A stretch of 64,000 bases of DNA from Cydia pomonella (taxonomy: Eukaryota > Arthropoda > Insecta > Lepidoptera > Tortricidae). The stretch lies in NCBI RefSeq assembly GCF_033807575.1, contig NC_084706.1, positions 25,837,204 to 25,901,203 of the forward strand, given 5' to 3'. The translations under genes were made by a program, and so were the position numbers. The stretch's first letter is position 1; each line of letters opens with the position of its first letter. The notes beneath the pieces are model-generated. The model worked only from the letters and a program-made list of their open reading frames with translations. It made no database searches and was not told the origin of the DNA. This document shows positions 10,918 to 21,439 of this stretch, piece by piece.

Positions 10918-11538
10918 CGGGATATCATTTGATATTCACCACAAGCTTTTCGGTGAAGGAAAACATCGTGAGGAACAGGGACCGGACCCGCTTACCCTAA
11001 CCCGTTCAAAAACCCGGGTTATTGTAAAGCTGTGTTCCAAAAACCGCTTCATTTCGGTAAGCGTTTGATTGGCTTACCGGTTAAGAAACTAATCCTTTTA
11101 TTTGAATTAATTCAGGTTAGCGCTTACCGATATTAAAAACCCGGGAAAGGGTTACCGCTTCAAGCGCTGATTAAATACGAACAAGCTGTTTTAACTTTTA
11201 CGTGAACTGCATATGGTCTATTAACGTAGCGCCCGACGCGAAACACGGCGGTTCCATTCCCTACGTGCACGTGCGAGTGCGCGGCGCGGCGCGGCGGCAG
11301 TCGGTATTTGTCAAAGGCTTTGTAATTTGCCGACCTAATATTGCTAATTCAAACAAAAGTGTACGTTAAGTCAAGCAGCGCACAACGTAGATTTCAAAAC
11401 ACATGCTAAAGTTTAAGGCAAATTACCTAATATGGTAAGGCGTTGCATTGATTTTGGTATATTTTTGTTTAGTACCTATTACTCCTATTATAGTCACTTT
11501 CTTTATCGTTAGCTGTCTGTGCACATATCCTGTATCAG

Positions 11539-12460
11539 TGGAACTCATCAATGGCTTCTAATTATTTTATCGAGTTCGGGCTCATTTTAAAGGTCTTGAC
11601 GAGTTCTTTACGATACACATGATGGAGAGGGTCTGATGGTGGAATCGGAAGGTGTCGATGGAACTCATCGATAACTACTAATAATGCTATCGAGTTAGGG
11701 CTCATTTTAAAGGTCTTGACGAGTTCTTTACGATACACATGGGGGAGAGGGTCTGATGGTGGAATCGGAAGGTGTAGATGGAACTCATCGATAACTACTA
11801 GTAATGCTATCGAGTTTGGGCTCATTTTAAATATCTTGACGAGTTCTTTACGATACACATGGTGGCGAGGGTCTGATGGTGGAATCGGAAGGTGTCAGTG
11901 GAACTCATCGATAACTACTAGTAATGCTATCGAGTTTGGGCTCATTTTAAAGGTCTTGACGAGTTCTTTACGATACACATGGTGGCGAGGGTCTGATGGT
12001 GGAATCGGAAGGTGTTGATGGAACTCATCGATAACTACTAGTAATGCTATCGAGTTTGGGCTCATTTTAAATATCTTGACGAGTTCTTTACGATACACAT
12101 GGTGGCGAGGGTCTGATGGTGGAATCGGAAGGTGTTAATGGAACTCATCTATAACTACAAGTAATACTATCGAGTTTGGGCTCATTTTAAAGGTCTTCAC
12201 GAGTTCTTTACGATACACATGGTGGCGAGGGTCTGATGGTGGAATCGGAAGGTGTTGATGGATCTCATCGATAACTACTAGTAATGCTATTGAGTTTGGG
12301 CTCATTTAAAATGTCTTGAAGAGTTCTTTACGATACACATGGTGACGAAGGTCTGATAGTGAAATCGGAAGTTGTCAATGGAACTCATCGATGACTTCCC
12401 ATAATGCTATCGAGTTTAAGCTCATTTTAAATGACATGACGAGTTCTTTACGCATGGTTG
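11539..12460. repeat. 120-bp tandem satellite, about 7.7 units
   Basis: Units repeat exactly every 120 bp (anchor CGAGTTTGGGCTCATTTTAA at 11691, 11811, 11931 and so on). Divergence rises toward both ends. Because 120 is 40 codons, frames stay open on both strands, giving repeated pseudo-peptides. The unit shares an ordered set of words with the satellite at 16937-19858. Confidence 0.97.
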
Positions 12461-12464
12461 AGGT

Positions 12465-14990
12465 TCATCATTTTTGAAAACCACATTCCCTAAAACCTAT
12501 AAAACGACATCCATGACGACTTTTATGACAAATTGCATGGTCGCCATCTTGGATTCCAAAATAGTCATGATTTTCGAAATCTGCACTCCGTAAAACCTAT
12601 ACAATGACATCCATGACTATTTTTCTGACATATTTCATGGTCGGCATCATGATCATCTTTTTCGAAATCCGCACTCTCTAAAACCTATAAAACGACATCC
12701 ATGATGACTTTTATTAAATAGTACGTGGCCGTCATCTTGGAATTCCAAAATAGTCATCATTTTCAAAACCCGAACTCCCTAAAACCTATAAAACGATATC
12801 CATGACGACTATTATGACAAAAAACAAGGCCGCCACCTTTGATTTCAAAATGGTCATCATTTTCGAAATCCGCCCTCCCTAAAACCTATTAATCGATATC
12901 TATGACGACTTTTATTACAAATTGCATGGCCTCCAACTTGGATTCGAAAATAGTCATCATTTTCGAAATCTGCACTCCCTAAAACCTATATAATGACATC
13001 CATGACGATTTTTATGACATTGTACATGGTCACCATCTTGGACTCCAAAATGGTAATCTTTTTCGAAATCTGCACTTCCTAAAACGTATAAAACGACATC
13101 CATGACAACTTTTATGACAAATTGCATGGCCGCCATCTTGGATTCCAAAATAGTCATGATTTTCGAAATCCGCATTCCCTAAAACCTATAAAACGACATC
13201 AATAAAGACTTTTATGACAAATTGCATGGCCGCCATCTTGGACTTCGAAATGGTCATCATTTTCGAAATCCGCACTCCCTAAAATGTATAAAACGACATC
13301 CATGACGACTTTTATGACAAATTGCATGGCCGCCATCTTGGATTCCAAAATAGTCATGATTTTCGAAATCCGCACTCCCTAAAACCTATAAAACGACATC
13401 CATGACGATTTTTATGACGTAGTACATGGTCACCATCTTGGACTCCATCCATGACGACTTTTATGACAAATTGCATGGCCGCCATCTTGGATTCCAAAAT
13501 AGTCATGATTTTCGAAATCCGCATTCCCTAAAACCTATAAAACGACATCAATAAAGACTTTTATGACAAATTGCATGGCCGCCATCTTGGACTTCGAAAT
13601 GGTCATCATTTTCGAAATCCGCACTCCCTATAACGTATAAAACGACATCTATGACGACTTTTATGACAAATTGCATGGTCGCCATCTTGGATTCCAAAAT
13701 AGTCATGATTTTCGAAATCCGCACTCCTTAAAAACCTATAAAACGACATCCATGACGATTTTTATGACGTAGTACATGGTCACCATCTTGGACTCCATCC
13801 ATGACGACTTTTTATGACAAATTGCATGGCCGCCATCTTGGATTCCAAAATAGTCATGATTTTCAAAATCTGCACTCCCTAAAACTTATATAACGACATC
13901 CATGACGATTTTTATGACATTGTACATGGTCACCATCTTGGACTCCAAAATGGTCATCGTTTTCGGAATCTGCACTCCCTAAAACGTATGAAACGACATC
14001 CATGACGACCTTTATGACAAATTGCATGGCCACCATCTTGGATTCCAAAATAGTCATGATTTTCGAAATCCGCACCCCCTAAAACCTATAAAACGACATC
14101 CATGACGACTTTTATGACAAATTGCATGGTCGCCATCTTGGATTCCAAAATAGTCAATATTTTCGAAATCCGCACTCCCTAAAACCTATAAAACGACATC
14201 CATGACGATTTTTATGACGTAGTACATGGTCACCATCTTGGACTCCATCCATGACGACTTTTTTATGACAAATTGCATGGCCGCCATCTTGGATTCCAAA
14301 ATAGTCATGATTTTCAAAATCTGCACTCCCTAAAACTTATATAACGACATCCATGACGATTTTTATGACATTGTACATGGTCACCATCTTGGACTCCAAA
14401 ATGGTCATCGTTTTCGGAATCTGCACTCCGTAAAACGTATGAAACGACATCCATGACGACTTTTATGACAAATTGCATGGCCACCATCTTGGATTCCAAA
14501 ATAGTCATGATTTTCGAAATCCGCACCCCCTAAAACCTATAAAACGACATCCATGAAGACTTTTATGACAAATTGCATGGCCGCCATCTTGGACTCCAAA
14601 ATGGTCATCATTTTCGAAATCCGCAATCCCTAAAACGTATAAAACGACATCCATGACGACTTTTATGAAAAATTGCATGGCTGCCATCTTGGATTCCAAA
14701 ATAGTAATGATTTTCGCAATCCGCACTCCCTAAAACCTATAAAACGGCATCCATGACGATTTTTATGACATAATACATGGTCACCATCTTGGACTCCAAA
14801 ATGGTCATCTTTTTCTAAATCTGCACTCCCATAAACCTAAAAACCGATTTACATGACGACTTTTATGACTTACTGCATGGCCGCCATCTTGAATTCCAAA
14901 ATCGTCATCATTTTCGAAATCGGAACTCCTTAAAACCTAAAAATGATGATTTTTATGACAAAGTGTGTGGCCGCCATCTTACTAAAACCG
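12465..14990. repeat. 100-bp tandem satellite, about 25 units, with higher-order repeats
   Basis: Each unit runs TAAAACCTATAAAACGACAT, CCATGACGACTTTTATGACA, AATTGCATGGCCGCCATCTT, GGATTCCAAAATAGTCATGA, TTTTCGAAATCCGCACTCCC. Three units carry the same 50-bp internal deletion (GGACTCCATCC junctions at 13440, 13790, 14240). The last two define a roughly 450-bp higher-order repeat that is almost identical between copies. Edge units near 12700-12900 and 14800-14990 are the most diverged. Every unit contains a GCCGCCATCTTGG-like site. Confidence 0.97.
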
Positions 14991-15589
14991 GATACAAATA
15001 AGCATCTATATAGTAAGTCAACATTAACGAAAAGTACTTTTACGTCGGTAGTTACAATATAACTATCGAATCAATTACGTAATGCCCATCTCTGCCGCGG
15101 TGCCGCAGCGGTGGGGGAAAGGCGCGGGAGAGGGGTAAGGCTTACCCTAAACCGAAAGGTTACCGGTTAGTACACGCAAAACACAAACCGAATCAGCTCC
15201 TGTAAGCGGTAACCACTTGTTACGATTGGGTTAATCTGAATAATACGGGTTAATCATTATTGTTGGGTAACCGGTTGAACGGGTTACCCAAACGATTAGC
15301 TTATCATATGAAGGGGTTACCCATTCGAACGGGTAAGCCAAATGAACGGGTTTTCCGGTCCCTGGTGAGGAAGCCTGCATACATCTGCGAAGAAATTTAA
15401 AGGTGTTTGTGTAGTCCTCAACCCGCATTGGGCCAGCGTGGGGACTATAGCCCAAGCCCTATCGCACATTAGAGGAGGCCAGTGCCCAGTAGTGGGACCG
15501 ATAATGGTTAAATTATTAATAGTTAAACGTTCTTTTGCCGAAAAGACGGCTCATGCTGCCAGAGGCTGGTAGAGTGGAGACCTTTGGGG

Positions 15590-15760
15590 AGAGTCGCGCC
15601 CAGCAGGGAAGCCAAAAATATGTTGGTATGGGGATACATAGAACAGCTTGATCGAAATGGGTACATAGAGCGCATAATAGACCAGAATGGCAAACATTGA
15701 AGGAGGCCTACTCGTCCATCTCTAAGATTGAAAAGGGCTAAGAAAAAGTAGAAACCTACT
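15590..15760 (+). mobile_element. Decayed LINE C-terminal fragment
   Basis: A broken plus-strand frame retains GKPKICWYGD and, further on, DQNGKH.RRPT, in the arrangement of the conserved W-D-D...AQDR..W..LEEAY tail of RTE/Jockey-type reverse transcriptases. An AT-rich 3' region ending in AATAAATAAATGG at about 15905 may be its UTR. Confidence 0.5.
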
Positions 15761-15909
15761 TTAATTATTTTAAAACCTTAGATACTGTTTATATATTTAC
15801 CGTCAATGTTTTTGTTTATTACCTTAACTCATCATTCAATTTATAAATTGAGTGTGTCATTTAAATAATTTAAAAGTTTTGCACACTATCTTCAAAATAA
15901 ATAAATGGA

Positions 15910-16440
15910 AAAATGATTAAGAGTCCTTATTCCTACAGACGAGCGTATTTTGTAAAATGCTTCCTTTTTCATTCAAGATTACGACGTAACTATAAGTATT
16001 TATTCAAAAACTGGTAACGTACTTAAATAATCGTTTCCTAAACTAGCGGCTCCAACAGTTCAAATTTTCATTTTCTCTTTTAAACCTCTTTTTTAATGAG
16101 TTTTTTGGGAGTCTTTTCCAAATTTTGCAGTGAGATGTGGCGTTTCGGTTCTCAATTTTGCTGTAAACAAGAATCATTTGGTACATGAATGACTACAATT
16201 TGATTCAACATATCTCGTACGAGGGGCTGGAATGATTAACAATCGAAGATTCATTTGAAAAATCTGATAAAATACCTTCCGAGTTTTCTTCATTTTTTTG
16301 GCGAAAACAGGGTTTTATTATATTTTTTTTCCGCAAATTGTACGCATATTTTGCTTTAAAAATAATATTATAGCAAACTGTAACTTTATGTTAACCTATA
16401 AAAAAAAAATCATAACTATGGGACCTACATTGCCGTAAAT
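15910..16440. other. Gene-free AT-rich interval
   Basis: Poly-T and poly-A runs with no recognisable ORF. It could be upstream (U3-like) sequence of the promoter-like site at 16461 if that site belongs to an LTR. Confidence 0.35.
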
Positions 16441-16460
16441 TTATATTTTTTTTAAACACG

Positions 16461-16524
16461 TATAAATCACGCAGCAGCGACGCCCCGCTCTCAGTCCGCG
16501 CGGAGCGCGCTTAGAGGACGGACC
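16461..16524 (+). promoter_or_regulatory. Candidate RNA polymerase II core promoter (TATA-Inr-DPE)
   Basis: TATAAAT begins at 16461. TCAGTC, a perfect arthropod initiator, has its A at 16493, 32 bp downstream. GGACC, which fits the RGWYV downstream promoter element, sits at exactly +28 to +32 (16520-16524). A GC-rich leader follows, and AATAAA occurs at about 16608. The compact TATA-to-polyA order suggests an LTR or a retroelement promoter rather than a host gene. Confidence 0.4.
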
Positions 16525-16677
16525 TGTGCTCGATTGTCAGGCATTCGTTGCGATCGTAATCAGCTACGGAGTTCCGAGAAGTGCTATATACTGCGATTAG
16601 AAAATCTTAATAAAAGTTCATTTTTTACACTATGCTTAATAGACTCTCGCTTATTGATGGATTTTCAGTGGTCCTTT

Positions 16678-16896
16678 TTTTTATACTACGTCGGTGGCAA
16701 ACAAGCTTACGGCCCGCCTGATGGTAAGCAGTATCCGTAGCCTATGTACGCCTGCAACTCCAGAGGAGTTACATGCGCGTTGCCGACTCTAACCCCCTCC
16801 CGCCCCTCGTTGAGCTCTGGCAACCTTACTCACCGGCAGGAACACAACACTATGAGTAGGGTCTAGTGTTATTTGGCTGCGATTTTCTGAAAAACG
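16678..16896 (+). repeat. Interspersed repeat R, copy 1
   Basis: Starts TTTATACTACGTCGGTGGCA and continues CGCCTGATGGTAAGCAG, GTAGCCTATGTACGCCTGCA, CACAACACTATGAGTAGGGT. The longest copy is at 23430-23800, and a diverged copy is at 62495-62680. Here its 3' part is replaced by the fold-back satellite structure. Confidence 0.8.
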
Positions 16897-18070
16897 CATT
16901 TTTACTTGAAATTACGTTAGGGTTTGCATTTGCATTATTATTTTTGACCCGGATGAAGTCCAAGTTCTCATGATGGAGTCAGGAGTTGGTCACCAGAACT
17001 CCTAATCTACTCATTATAATCCCATCGTGTTTGGGCTCAAAAGATTTGCCCTGACGAACACCATCGATCTAGATGAGGTCCAGGGTCTCATGATGGAGTC
17101 AGGAGTTGGTCACCAGGACTCTTTATCTACTTATCATAACGCCATCGTGTTTGGGCTCAATAGATTTGCCCTGACGAGCACCATCAATCTAGATAAAGTC
17201 CAGGGTCTCATGATGGAGTCAGGAGTTGGTCACTAGAACTCCTAATCTACTCATTATAATTCCATCGTGTTTTGGCTCAAAAGATTTGCCCTGACGAGCA
17301 CCATAGATCTAGATGAGGTCCAGGGTCTCATGATGGAGTCAGGATTTGGTCACCAGAACTCCTAATCTACTCATCATAACTCCATCGTGTTTGGGCTCAA
17401 TAGATTTGCCCTGACTCCAGAGGAGTTACATGCGCGTTGCCGACTCTAACCCCCTCCCGCCCCTCGTTGAGCTCTGGCAACCTTACTCACCGGCAGGAAC
17501 ACAACACTATGAGTAGGGTCTAGTGTTATTTGGCTGCGATTTTCTGAAAAACGCATTTTTACTTGAAATTACGTTAGGGTTTGCATTTGCATTATTATTT
17601 TTGACCCGGATGAAGTCCAAGTTCTCATGATGGAGTCAGGAGTTGGTCACCAGAACTCCTAATCTACTCATTATAATCCCATCGTGTTTGGGCTCAAAAG
17701 ATTTGCCCTGACGAACACCATCGATCTAGATGAGGTCCAGGGTCTCATGATGGAGTCAGGAGTTGGTCACCAGGACTCTTTATCTACTTATCATAACGCC
17801 ATCGTGTTTGGGCTCAATAGATTTGCCCTGACGAGCACCATCAATCTAGATAAAGTCCAGGGTCTCATGATGGAGTCAGGAGTTGGTCACTAGAACTCCT
17901 AATCTACTCATTATAATTCCATCGTGTTTTGGCTCAAAAGATTTGCCCTGACGAGCACCATAGATCTAGATGAGGCCCAGGGTCTCATGATGGAGTCAGG
18001 ATTTGGTCACCAGAACTCCTAATCTACTCATCATAACTCCATCGTGTTTGGGCTCAATAGATTTGCCCTG
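16757..18070 (+). repeat. 657-bp tandem segmental duplication
   Basis: Positions 16757-17413 recur at 17414-18070 with only about one difference seen (T to C near 17977). The unit joins the end of repeat R to 3.7 satellite units, so the second copy brings R sequence into the middle of the satellite array. Confidence 0.93.
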
Positions 18071-19897
18071 ACGAACACCATCGACCTAGATGAGGTCCAG
18101 GGTCTCATGATGGAGTCAGGAGTTGGTCACCAGAACTCCTAATCTACTGATTATAACTCCATCGTGTTTGGGCTCAATAGATTTGGCCTGATGAACACCA
18201 TCGATCTAGATGAGGTCCAGGGTCTCATGATGGAGTCAGGAGTTGGTCACCAGAACTCCTAATCTACTGATCATAACTCCATCGTGTTTGGGCTCAATAG
18301 ATTTGCCCTGATGAACACCATCGATCTAGATGAGGTCCAGGGTCTCATGATGGAGTCAGGAGTTGGTCACCAGAACTCCTAAACTACTCATCATAACCTC
18401 ATCGTGTTTGGGCTCAATAGATTTGCCCTGACGAGCATCATCAATCTAGATAAAGTCCAGGGTCTCATGATGGAGTCAGGAGTTGGTCACTAGAACTCCT
18501 AATCTACTCATTATAATTCCAACGTGTTTGGGCTCATGAGATTTGCCAAGACGAGCACCATCGACCTAGATGAGGTCCAGGGTCTCATGATGGAGTCAGG
18601 AGTTGGTCACCAGAACTCCTAATCTACTCATCATAACTCCATCGTGTTTGGGCTCAATAGAGTTGCCCTGACGAGCACCATCAATCTAGATCAGGTCCAG
18701 GGTCTCATGATGGACTCAGGAGTTGGTCACCAGAACTCCTAGTCTATTCATCATAACTCCATCGTGTTTGGGCTCAAAAGATTTGCCCTGACGAGTACCA
18801 TCGATCTAGATTAAGTCGAGGGTCTCATGATGGACTCAGGAGTTGGTCACCAGAACTCCTAATCTATTCATCATAATGTTAATTTGATGGTGCTTGTCGG
18901 GGTAAATCTATTGAGCCCAAACACGATGGAGTTATGATAAATAGATTACGAGTTCTGGTGACCAACTCCTGACTCCATCATGAGACCCTGGACTTCATCT
19001 AGATCGATGGTACTCGTCAGGGCAAATCTTTTGAGCCCAAACACGATGGAGTTATAATCAGTAGATTAGGAGTTCTGGTGACCAACTCCTGACTCCATCA
19101 TGAGACCCTGGACCTCATCTAGGTCGATGGTGTTCGTCAGGGCAAATCTATTGAGCCCAAACACGATGGAGTTATGATGAGTAGATTAGGAGTTCTGGTG
19201 ACCAAATCCTGACTCCATCATGAGACCCTGGGCCTCATCTAGATCTATGGTGCTCGTCAGGGCAAATCTTTTGAGCCAAAACACGATGGAATTATAATGA
19301 GTAGATTAGGAGTTCTAGTGACCAACTCCTGACTCCATCATGAGACCCTGAACATCATCTAGATTGATGGTGCTCGTGAGGGCAAATCTATTGAGCCCAA
19401 ACACGATGGAATTATAATGAGTAGATTAGGAGTTCTGGTGACCAACTCTTGACTCCATCATGAGACCCTGGACTTCATCTAGATCGATGGTACTCGTCAG
19501 GGCAAATCTTTTGAGCCCAAACACGATGGAATTATAATGAGTAGATTAGGAGTTCTAGTGACCTACTCCTGACTCCATCATGAGACCCTGGACTTCATCT
19601 AGATTGATGGTGCTCATCAGGGTAAATCTATTGAGCCTAAACTCGATGGAGTTATGATGAGTAGATTAGGAGTTCTGGGGAGTTCTGGTGACCAACTCCT
19701 GACTCCGTCATGAGACCCTGGACCTCATCTAGATCGATGGTGTTCATCAGGGCAAATCTTTTGAGCCCAAGCACGATGGAATTATAATGAGTAGATTAGG
19801 AGTTCTGGTGACCAACTCCTGACTCCATCATAAGAACCTGGATGGACTTCATTCGGGTCATAAATAATAATACAAACCCTAACGTGATTTCAAATAA
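16897..19897. repeat. Fold-back structure built of about 23 copies of a 120-bp satellite
   Basis: Plus-oriented 120-bp units run from about 16937 to 18877 (15 anchors ATGATGGAGTCAGGAGTTGG), with a centre at 18878-18886. Minus-oriented units follow to about 19858 (8 anchors). The outer ends match in inverted orientation: AAATTACGTTAGGGTTTG near 16900 and CAAACCCTAACGTGATTT near 19875. One inverted unit carries a 10-bp local duplication near 19680. Plus frames read through several units but hit stops, so they are not genes. Confidence 0.93.
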
Positions 19898-19904
19898 CAC
19901 TGAA

Positions 19905-20345
19905 ACTCTATAGCACTAATGTGCGCAAACGATTGGCATCTTGACTAGGCAGCATGGGTGCGTAGCCACCATGCCAATCGATACGACAACGAAACACTAT
20001 CTGTCTCTCTCTCGTACTAATATGCACAAACGATTGGCATCTTGGCTGGGCAGCATGGGTGCGTAGCCAACATGCCAAACGTTTACGATACGACAAGGAA
20101 ACACTATCTGTCTCTCTATCGCACTAATATGCGCAATCGATTGGCTTCTTGGCTAGGTATCATGGGTGCGTAGCCAACATGCCAATCGTTTACGATACGA
20201 CAACGAAACACTACTGTCTCTCTATCGCACTAATATACGCAAACGATTGGTATTTTGGCTAGGCACCAAGCAAGTGTGTGGCCAACATGCCAATCGTTTA
20301 CGATACGACAACGAAACACTATCTGTCTCTCTATCGCACTAATAT
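19905..20345. repeat. Tandem array of about 4 hairpin units (98-109 bp each)
   Basis: Each unit contains CGATTGGCATCTTGGCTA and the inverted TAGCCAACATGCCAATCG, then CGACAACGAAACACTATCTG and TCTCTCTATCGCACTAATAT. Units start near 19913, 20011, 20120 and 20227. Single relatives are at 39840-39912, 54690-54760 and 54890-54940, so this appears to be a MITE that became tandemly amplified. Confidence 0.88.
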
Positions 20346-21020
20346 ACTTTATTTATACCTGCAGTCATTTACTAACTTCTTCATTTTCCATTGGTGTGAA
20401 AGAGACAGAATAAAGAGCAAGGGTTATAGTACACTCTGTAGTCTGTACACTTAGTAGTAGTGTACATAAAAAAAACTACTGTGCATATAAAATAAAATAA
20501 AGAGTGCCCATATGATATCATATAACACTAAAATTAATGTTGCTTGAAATTATATTGAAAACTATCAAGATTATTCTAGTCTGCATTGAAACGCGCGTCG
20601 CGTTGCCGGCGCTCGCGTACCGAGCGCCAACGCCATCTATCGAGCGTTATTTCGTGAAATCGGAGAACGCTCCAAGGATTAAGGGCTCTTAAGAAATATG
20701 ATAATGTCATCATCAAAACTAAATAAGAAACTATAATATTATTTTTAGGATTCAAACCGGCGACCTCCAGTTCGAAAGTCTCACACATGAAACTTGCGGC
20801 TACTGCAATCCTGTCACTTTATGCAATAGTAACCTACTGTTAAATTGTAACCTTCCCGTCTGTCGGACAGACGTAATCTGCCGACGGTACAGATAGACTT
20901 GTCATGAATAATTGACGTTATCATTCTGCTTGGCATTGTTATTTAGTTTATAGACTAACTAATAGCACAATCGAAATAGAACAAACCTCGAAATCTCTAG
21001 GACAGTCCTGAAATTTGGTT
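20345..21020. other. Mostly gene-free; possible SINE head at 20745-20805 (minus)
   Basis: On the minus strand, TAGCCGCAAGTTTCATGTG followed by GGTCGCCGGTTTGAATCC resembles A and B boxes of a tRNA-like promoter. A GC-rich palindrome, GGCGCTCG...CGAGCGCC, lies at about 20608-20630. No ORF of note. Confidence 0.35.
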
Positions 21021-21173
21021 GAGTCAAACCAAGATAAGTTGGCAGCAATTTTTATAGCTCAGATGGTGCACGTGTTATTTTAAACGTCAAACTTCTATGA
21101 AATAATGACGTTTACTTAACACTTGCACAGGCTGGGCTATCAAAATCACTGGCAACTTATCTTGGTGTGACTC
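21021..21173. mobile_element. MITE with about 65-bp inverted repeats (family M1)
   Basis: The ends GAGTCAAACCAAGATAAGTT and (reverse complement) GAGTCACACCAAGATAAGTT continue through TTGATAGC and GTGCA(A/C)GTGTTA. The same family, split by younger insertions, occupies 49769-49855 and 52934-53006. Confidence 0.85.
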
Positions 21174-21324
21174 TATGTATGATAATTAAAGGTTCTTTTT
21201 TCATATCCACACCACTTGGGGACCTCGAAGAACCGCAGCCACCTTGGAAAATGTGTACCTTCTGCAGAAATTTGCGTTTTACTCTGAATCTACGTGTTTT
21301 AAAAGAATCAGTTTTAAAAGGTCA

Positions 21325-21432
21325 GATGGCAGTCGCTTTCGTAAAAACTAGTGCCTACGCCAAATCTGGGGATTAGTTGTCAAAGCGGACCTCAGGCTCC
21401 CTTGAGCCGTGGCAATATGCCGGGACAACGCT
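21325..21432 (+). mobile_element. SINE 3' body fragment (family S2)
   Basis: CAGATGGCAGTCGCTTTCGT, GCCTACGCCAAATCTGGGGA, GCTCCCTTGAGCCGTGGCAA match, in the opposite orientation, 39265-39400 of the longer S2 copy. The head is absent. Confidence 0.8.
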
Positions 21433-21439
21433 AGGAAGA

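Larger units (their letters stand above)
10976..15364. mobile_element. hAT-type element carrying two satellite arrays (4389 bp)
   Basis: The termini CAGGGACCGG... and ...CCGGTCCCTG are inverted repeats, flanked by the perfect 8-bp target duplication GTGAGGAA (10968-10975 and 15365-15372). Subterminal regions of about 540 and 370 bp are rich in GGTTACC, GGTAAGC and AACGGGT words in both orientations, as expected for transposase-binding repeats. The left one also has a GC-rich CpG patch at 11225-11305. The interior is an array of 120-bp units (11539-12460) followed directly by an array of 100-bp units (12465-14990). No transposase frame exists, so it must be moved in trans. Confidence 0.9.
10918..15500 (+). 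mobile_element. SINE (family S2) split by a 4.39-kb hAT-type insertion
   Basis: SINE body sequence (TTTTCGGTGAAGGAAAACAT, CGTGAGGAA) stops at 10975 and resumes at 15365-15372 with GTGAGGAA, then GCCTGCATACATCTGCGAAG and the GGCCAGCGTGGGGACTATAG block to about 15500. The same body is uninterrupted, on the minus strand, at 42275-42585, which acts as the empty-site reference. Confidence 0.88.

Noticed and set aside
11562..12098. Open frames of 67-100 codons on both strands in the 120-bp array
   Set aside because: The period of 120 bp is a multiple of three, so any open unit stays open. Frames are open on opposite strands at once and give internally repeated peptides. No coding evidence.
12465..14990. 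CRISPR-like periodic repeats
   Set aside because: The whole 100-bp unit is conserved with no variable spacers, and the context is eukaryotic. This is satellite DNA. The same applies to 11539-12460 and 16937-19858.
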